Positions 58,461 to 64,000 of a stretch of 64,000 nucleotides of DNA are shown in pieces. The stretch spans positions 1,860,001 to 1,924,000 of the forward strand of contig CM065884.1 in assembly GCA_033439255.1 (NCBI GenBank). Reading direction: 5' to 3'. Each line of letters opens with the position of its first letter. The stretch's first letter is position 1. The notes below the pieces were generated by a model that was given only the letters and a program-made list of their open reading frames with translations, was not told where the DNA came from and did not search any database. Made by a program: the position numbers and the translations under genes. This DNA comes from Hericium rajendrae (taxonomy: Eukaryota; Basidiomycota; Agaricomycetes; Russulales; Hericiaceae).

Positions 58461-58543
58461 GCCGGAATAGCTCAGCTGGGAGAGCAACAGACTGAAGATC
58501 AATTGATTTCTGGAGGTCCCGTGTTCAATCCACGGTTCTGGCA
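58461..58543 (+). tRNA. tRNA-Phe (GAA) with a 10-nt intron
   Basis: The acceptor stem GCCGGAA pairs with TTCTGGC (one G-T). D arm GCTCAGCTGGGAGAGC, anticodon loop CTGAAGA with anticodon GAA at 58494-58496, variable AGGTC, T arm CCGTG-TTCAATC-CACGG, discriminator A at 58543. A 10-nt insertion (TCAATTGATT, 58499-58508) sits just 3' of the anticodon at the canonical nuclear tRNA intron position. Without it the length is 73 nt. The outermost anticodon-stem pair is A-G. Confidence 0.95.
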
Positions 58544-58549
58544 TTTTTT
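58544..58549 (+). terminator. RNA polymerase III terminator
   Basis: T6 run directly after the tRNA discriminator base. Confidence 0.85.
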
Positions 58550-59094
58550 GAAATGCGTCGTCCTAACCTTTTTTTTCTTTTCGTTGCGTAACTCATGTGT
58601 CAAGTCAGTAGTTTCATCGATTGTAGGCGGGTCGTGCATCATACGGTATGACGCCGACATGCGAGCTTAGTTTCAACGTGAGCGAAATTCAGGCTGTAGG
58701 CACGTGTAGGGATAATATCGTCACTAGATGGTTTGTTATGGACTCGGGACAAGTCCAAGGATCCACAACAACTGGCAATCACGAGGATTACAGCGTATAC
58801 AGAAGACATTAGAAGTAATGGACGCTTGACATCAAAATCGTCGCGTCAATGATTCGGACTGTCTCGCACTTCGGGCACAGAACCTCCTTTGTGATGAGTC
58901 GTGTCCGACATTTCTGTCACCCTAGTGAACTTAAGAACGTGTCCAGTGCGCTGCAGGTTCTGATGTGCATCCCATAACTGATCATAACGTGCATGACATG
59001 ATAGGACAGGACATATAGGCAGATGCGTGCGGTACAAATGGAATGGGCATGCGACAACGAAGGAGAGGGAAAGGGCAGCTACTAAATAGGTAGT
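58550..59094. other. spacer right of tRNA-Phe
   Basis: 545 bp with no coding frame of interest; a further T-rich stretch at about 58570-58580. The right end is the 3' flank of the uL23 gene. Confidence 0.5.
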
Positions 59095-59854
59095 TTAGAT
59101 GAAACCGATCTGTGGATAGAACCAAATACAGTCAGTCATTGCCAGAATATGGACATCACACAGAAACAAACCTTGTTAGCAACATCCAAGGCGTCGTGGT
59201 CCGCAGTCAACCGCACATATGCCTTTTTCTTGCCGTCAGGTCTAGGTGATCAAGAAGTGTGAGTAAAGACAAATTATTTGGTCGGAGGAAACTTACCGGA
59301 TGAGGGTGTTGATCTTCGCGGCCTGCACGTCCCAAAGTTTCTTCACCGCATCCTTAATTTGGCGCTTGTTCGCCTTGAGGTCAACAAGGAACACGAGGGT
59401 GTTGTGCTCCTCAATTTTCTTCATCGCGGACTCAGTGTTGAGCGGCCTGATCGCACACAAACAATGACATTAATTGCTGTTGCATTGAAATGCCATGCAG
59501 AAAACAACACGTACGAAACGATCGTCCTGAACTGGTCCATCCGGGGCACATGGGGAATACTCTTGCGCGGATATTTGGGGTCGCGCGCGAGACGGAGTGT
59601 CTTGGGACGGTAGAAGGACACGCTGGTGCGGACCTTGCGTGAGTGGTGGCCATGCGTGCCCTGCAGCGCCGCCTTCCTGGCGATCTTGGCCTTGGCCTCC
59701 TTCGACCCTGCCTTCGACCCCGTCTTCTTGGTCTCTGGACATCCGAAAAGATGCGTTAGCTAGTGATCGGATCACGAAGAACGGCAGACGCACTTTTCAC
59801 CGCTGCCTTTCCCTTCGTTGTCTTGGTGGGCTTGGTAGGCTTGGTGGAGGCCAT
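59095..59854 (-). CDS. RPL25: 60S ribosomal protein uL23 (RPL25/L23a)
   Basis: Large-subunit protein at the tunnel exit that binds the signal recognition particle. The start at 59854 gives a Lys/Thr-rich head ([20 protein letters not shown]), then [117 protein letters not shown] and DVANKIGFI at the stop (59095). About 155 residues and five exons; the last exon has only a few codons. Frames and phases agree. The gene name follows the yeast uL23 name; human RPL23A is the same family. Confidence 0.96.
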
Positions 59855-60563
59855 TTCGAGAGTCTGCAGAGATGGACAGTGTCAGAAAGGAGTTGGGACG
59901 CGCGGTTTTGGCAGATGAAAAGGTGGAGTAAATTGGTGGAAGAGTATCGTCCTGCGCTCGAAGAACATGGAACGTCACAGCTCCTAACTGTCCAATACCG
60001 TCGATCCTCCACGATATCACTGCCCAGAGCCCGGTGCATCTGCTCGAAACCGTGTGCGCGATCCTCAGCACGCAAATTCTCAGCCACCGAACCTCATCCA
60101 ACTCCTTCGTTCGCAATCCACCCCTTCAGGCCTAGATTTCAGCACCCAGACCGCTAGAGGAACAGCAAGACGATCTCTGGCGAGACGCAGATCAGAGAAA
60201 CGGAGTCTAGAGGTGCTCACCTTGACGGATGCCGGCTTCGAGGCTTGCTTGAGGGTTATATTGGGAGGTGGAGGTGCGGTAAGGTTCGCGTCCGGCAAAG
60301 TCCGAGAGAGATTTCGCACACGACGACGGCAAGCGCCCAACGGACTCCTTGCAACTTCAAGCGCAAACGTACTTTGTGTTAGAGGTTATCCTGTCGAATT
60401 CAAGTAATTTGTGCTACAATCTTGCTCGGCGTGTGAGACCATATGTGCTCGCGACAGAATCAGATTGATCTATACTAGATTGAATACAAGCAATGCTTTT
60501 GATCTCGCAACGCGAAGTCGCGAGCAGGAGGTAACGTTGTAGAATACATATTGATTGGCAGCT
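59855..60563. other. upstream region of the uL23 gene
   Basis: 709 bp between the uL23 start and the CCT4 stop, both on the minus strand. Moderately GC-rich; frames present are not protein-like. Probably the ribosomal-protein promoter plus the CCT4 3' flank. Confidence 0.45.
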
Positions 60564-62613
60564 TCACCGCGCCTGCACGTAGTCGTCTATCTTCAACAAT
60601 AACGTCACAGTCTCTGTAGCCAGTTCGACAGCACTTGTCGACACAAGCAATGGCTGGACGACATCCTCTTCCAAGATGTTCGAGATGGTACCCTATATTG
60701 AATTTGGATGTTATTCAGTGCACTTCGATGAAGAACGCTAAGACAGCACATACCCTTCGCACATTAATACCAGCGTTGCGTTCACCCAATGCATGCCGAT
60801 TGCGCAGTTCAGTGACGATTGCGATGGGGTTCAAGCCAGCGTTCTCCGCAAGCGTGGTAGGAATGACTTCGAGCGCATCGGCGTAGGCCTGGAAGCAATA
60901 CGCCTCCATGCCCTTGAGCGATTGAGCGTATTGCGAAAGCATGCGGGACGTGTGGATTTCAGGCGCACCACCGCCGCCGATAAGGGCCCTTAGAAGCAAA
61001 GTTTACATCTAGGACAAAATCGAGAGGCCAGCCTTCAAACTCACCGCTTCTTGACGAGACACCGGATGACACACAGCGCGTCATGGATACTGCGCTCGCA
61101 CTCCTCGAGAACAAGCTGATTGCCACCCATAGCAAGGATGCTGACAGTGCGTCCCTTGTTCTTTACACCAGTAATCTTGACAACCTTTGTGCCATTTTGG
61201 TTATTCTCCTCGACGAGATCAGCGTACCCAAGCTTGTCGTCCGAGAATGCTTCGATATCGGCAATCGGCTTGCATCCCAGGCTCTTTGTCAAGAAGTCAA
61301 TCTCATCGCGCTCAATATCCTTGACGACCAAGAATGTTCAACTTCTTCAGGAAGTTCAATGCGGTCTCGTCGACAGCATCGCGCAGAATCGACTTCTGGA
61401 TAAGCAGCACGTTGCATCCAGATTTCTTGATCTTTTTGACGAGGTTGAGGAGGTACGCACGGCCTTCTTTGATGACCTTATCCATCTGTCGGTAGTCATT
61501 GATGACGACAGTGTTGTCCATCTGCGAGCGACGGATTTTAGTGACGAGCTATCGGATGGAGGACCGAGACCTACGTCGGGCTTCGGCGCGCTGAGCTGGA
61601 ACTGAATGAGGCCGATCTTGGCCTTCTCTATCCTTGTAGGACCTCCAGCAGCGATTACGACATTTTGGTGAAGGACAACGCCGTCGATCAGCTCGGTATC
61701 TTCGATCGTACCACCGACCTTCTTCACAATGCGAATGTCCCTGAGGTCAACATTTGAAGAAGTGGGAGAAGCAAGGCGTGTGACAGCGGACACAGCGATG
61801 GGCGCCAATGTGGAGGAGTATTGGGATACGATCTGTCAACCTTCAGTCAAGAAGGGCATCGCAACAATATAACTGATAATTACCTTGGAGTTCAGCGAGG
61901 TGCTTGCCGCACGTAAAAGGGTGGCAGTGTCATTAAGGTCTATCGCGGTCGAGATCTCCGTCAGGAAGTCGACAGCCTTTGCTGATGCCTTCAGAAAGGA
62001 CTCGGCGATGATTGTCGGATGAATGCCCTTCTGAAGGAGCTTCTCAGCAGCACCAAGCAGGCTGCCTGCAAGGACGACGACAGTGGTGGTGCCATCGCCT
62101 GCCTCGATATCCTGTGCCGCTGAAAGGTCGACCAGCTGCGCGGAAGTCAGTATACCGACAGTCCCATAGTAGCAATAGCTCCACCATTTTCGAAGCGGGA
62201 TGCAAAGCTTGGATGCTGCGGAGGATTGTGGCGCCATCATTGGTAACAATAACTTCTCCTTTTGAAGTTTGTATCTGGACCGCACGATGAGGGGATGGGT
62301 GGTTGATGCTTCAGTACGCGACTCACCATCTTATCCATACCACGGGGACCGAGGGACGTTCGGACTGCATCGCTGATCGCTGAGACAACGTTAAGACACG
62401 TTCAAAAGTATCACATATTCACATTGATCTGCCTACCTTTGGCAGCGACCATATTGGACAGGCGAACCTCCATGGGCTTGCCCTGTAGACACGCGTCTTT
62501 TAGTCCTGACCGATCTGAATTACTGCTGGGCTCACCCTGTCGGTGAAAGCCTTATTCTGACCGCTCGCGAGCGCTGGGGCGACCGACGGTGCTGAAGGTG
62601 CTCTTGAAGCCAT
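60564..62613 (-). CDS. CCT4: chaperonin TRiC/CCT subunit delta
   Basis: Subunit of the eight-membered cytosolic ring chaperonin that folds actin and tubulin. The start at 62613 gives [20 protein letters not shown], then [50 protein letters not shown], the ATPase motif [128 protein letters not shown] and a tail [12 protein letters not shown]. About nine exons. One break: near 61330 KKLNIL and VVKDIERDE lie in different frames, needing one base fewer. In an essential gene this is probably a sequence error. Divergent from UFD1. Confidence 0.94.
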
Positions 62614-62852
62614 GACAGATGATTGCAGATGAACAGGAAGAGGTTGAGTCGCGCAGGAGTTGACTGAGAGACTGAAATGTCGAGAAACGCATTTAATGAG
62701 GCCGCGCCGGAAAAGGGAATAAATGGGTCACGTGGAGGATTGCGTAGGCACTCCGTTTTGGGACACGCGCGTTTGAGCCTTAGTTTCGCCTCCATTCATC
62801 TGTCTTGCCCGCATACCTCCTACCTCACAACCTCGACAGAGACTCTACGACA
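62614..62852. promoter_or_regulatory. 239-bp bidirectional promoter CCT4/UFD1 with CACGTG
   Basis: The space between two divergent ATGs, with CACGTG at 62729-62734 (GGGTCACGTGGAGG). No TATA box seen. Confidence 0.4.
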
Positions 62853-64000
62853 ATGGATTTGGTACGCTTCGCTCTCGTATCCAGCTGTATTCTACGCGGT
62901 TTGCTGATAACGGTATATTAGTTCGGACAAGCAGGCATGAATAACGGCGGCCCAGGAGGTCTCTTCGCCCAGCTAGCCCAGTATGACGCGGCCTTTGTTC
63001 GCTGCACTCGAGAATTCCAACTTACCATTTATCGTTGATTCTAGAGGATTTGGTGGCGGCTATGGGCCGCCAGGACGTCGTGCCAATCCGGCCTCCTATG
63101 ATGAGTACTTGAAGGCATACAGTGTAGCTATGCTTCCGGGCAGGGAGCGAGAGAATCTCAGTTACGGAGGAAAGAGTGCGTACCATCCGCGAAGCATCTT
63201 ATTCATCGGCGATGAACTTAGTTTGTTCTTTCCAGTCATCATGCCGCCATCGGCGTTGGCTCACCTGACATCGCTGGATCTTGAATCCCCATGGATGTTC
63301 AAGCTGCGCAACCCGGCCAATCCTGCAGCATCGACACACGCTGGTGTCCTGGAATTTATCGCCGAAGAAGGGGTCGTTCATCTCCCTTATTGGATGATGA
63401 AGACTCTACGATTGAATGAAGGAGATCCTATACGCATTACTGGGGCTGAGCTACCGAAAGGCAAATTCGTTAAGCTACAAGCCCAACATGTCCATTTCCT
63501 CGAAATATCGGATCCCAAAGCAGTGTAAGTATTCTCATTTTGTGGCGTTCCCTCTAAGCTGACAGTATGACTCGCAGGCTCGAGCAGGCCCTTCGCAATT
63601 TCTCTGCTCTTACGCAGGGTGACATAATCGAAATCTCCTATAATTCTATTGTCTTCGGACTTCTCGTCATGGAAACCTTGCCGGGCGGCGAGGGAATCTC
63701 AGTTCTGGATACCGATCTCGAGGTCGACTTTGCAGCACCTGTAGGCTACGTAGAGCCTGAACGGCCCAAGGCCGCTCCCCCCTCCACTATGGCTTCCAAA
63801 CTCAATATCGATCTCAGCTCTTCGACTCCTGGCTCGTCAAGACCAGCCAGTTCGATGGGTGGCACTTTCGCTGGCACAAGTAAAGCTGCGACCGGGCTCA
63901 GCAAAGGTGGCGACCACTGGGAGAGTTTCAAGGGGAAAGGCGAGACTCTGGGTGGCCGCAAGACGAAGGGGCGCGGCATCAGCCACAGGCAGGCGGAAGC
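62853..64000 (+). CDS. UFD1: UFD1, p97/Cdc48 adaptor (3' part beyond window)
   Basis: Ubiquitin-binding adaptor that with Npl4 recruits Cdc48/p97 for ER-associated degradation. Exons: 62853-62861 (9 nt: Met-Asp-Leu), 62922-62980, 63045-63175, 63236-63524 and 63578 onward, cut at the window edge. Motifs: FGQAGMNNGG, GGGYGPPGRR, SYDEYLKAYSVAMLPGRERE, LSYGGKIIMPPSAL, SPWMFKLRNP, HAGVLEFIAEEGVVHLPYWM, KTLRLNEGDPIRITGAELPK, GKFVKLQAQHVHFLEISDPK, AVLEQALRNFSALTQGDIIE and VLDTDLEVDFAAPVGYVEPE, that is, the double-psi beta-barrel and the alpha/beta subdomain. The downstream Ser/Pro/Lys region is the p97/Npl4-binding tail. All splice phases agree. Confidence 0.95.

Noticed and set aside
1-64000. Retrovirus-like, LTR or other virus-derived element
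   Set aside because: No reverse transcriptase, integrase, protease or capsid-like motifs and no long direct terminal repeats were seen.
1-64000. CRISPR array, operon or bacterial island
   Set aside because: No regularly spaced repeats or Shine-Dalgarno-led frames. Spliceosomal introns occur in most recognised genes.

Overview
The window is nuclear DNA of a filamentous basidiomycete, most likely an Agaricomycete and possibly a polypore. The evidence is genes packed head to tail, many 45-70 nt introns with GT(R)NGT donors and CTNAY-like branch sites, a class I hydrophobin, a DUF7918 protein, an F-box/LRR-like fragment, tandem Cys-rich membrane proteins ending in NGLPEV, and animal/fungal housekeeping genes split by up to 19 introns. 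There is no sign of a bacterial, organellar or viral replicon.

Layout. 1-7.7 kb is a loose accessory region: a tandem pair of Ser/Thr-rich single-pass membrane proteins (1240-2526, 3521-4875) and an F-box/LRR-like remnant (5592-6418). 7.7-21.7 kb is metabolic and nucleic-acid housekeeping: aldo/keto reductase, tRNA pseudouridine synthase PUS4, a DHDPS-family aldolase, the 20-exon mitochondrial NAD(P) transhydrogenase, a DUF7918 protein and an AP endonuclease. 21.7-33 kb is mixed: an unrecognised and frame-broken gene, a sugar-porter MFS transporter, the OTU1 deubiquitinase, an unrecognised nuclear-type protein, a 162-bp MITE, a hydrophobin and two long gaps. 33-64 kb is core eukaryotic machinery: SAM37/metaxin, TAF7, GAA1, USP48, a ~1,200-residue unassigned regulator-like protein, LUC7, a J-domain/ankyrin/RGG protein, FRG1, ribosomal uL24 (RPL26), V-ATPase subunit D, tRNA-Phe, ribosomal uL23, chaperonin CCT4 and UFD1 (cut by the window end).

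Functional links are loose, as expected for fungal chromosomes. Three genes serve ubiquitin/p97 biology (OTU1, USP48, UFD1), two serve membrane-protein biogenesis (SAM37, GAA1), two are ribosomal. Several pairs are divergent over very short shared promoters (SAM37/TAF7 132 bp, FRG1/RPL26 176 bp, GAA1/USP48 200 bp, CCT4/UFD1 239 bp).

The most striking window-wide signal is that at least ten otherwise well-conserved exons in nine genes, including essential RPL26 and CCT4, carry a net one-base gain or loss. Both sides of each break encode conserved family sequence. I read these mainly as consensus-sequence errors, not pseudogenes, and flag them because any automatic annotation here would truncate proteins or invent introns. 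I found no convincing new multi-gene system. The best candidates for undescribed biology are the large unassigned protein at 44190-48174, the J-domain/ankyrin/RGG protein, the tandem membrane-protein pair and the 4-nt microexon in the transhydrogenase gene.
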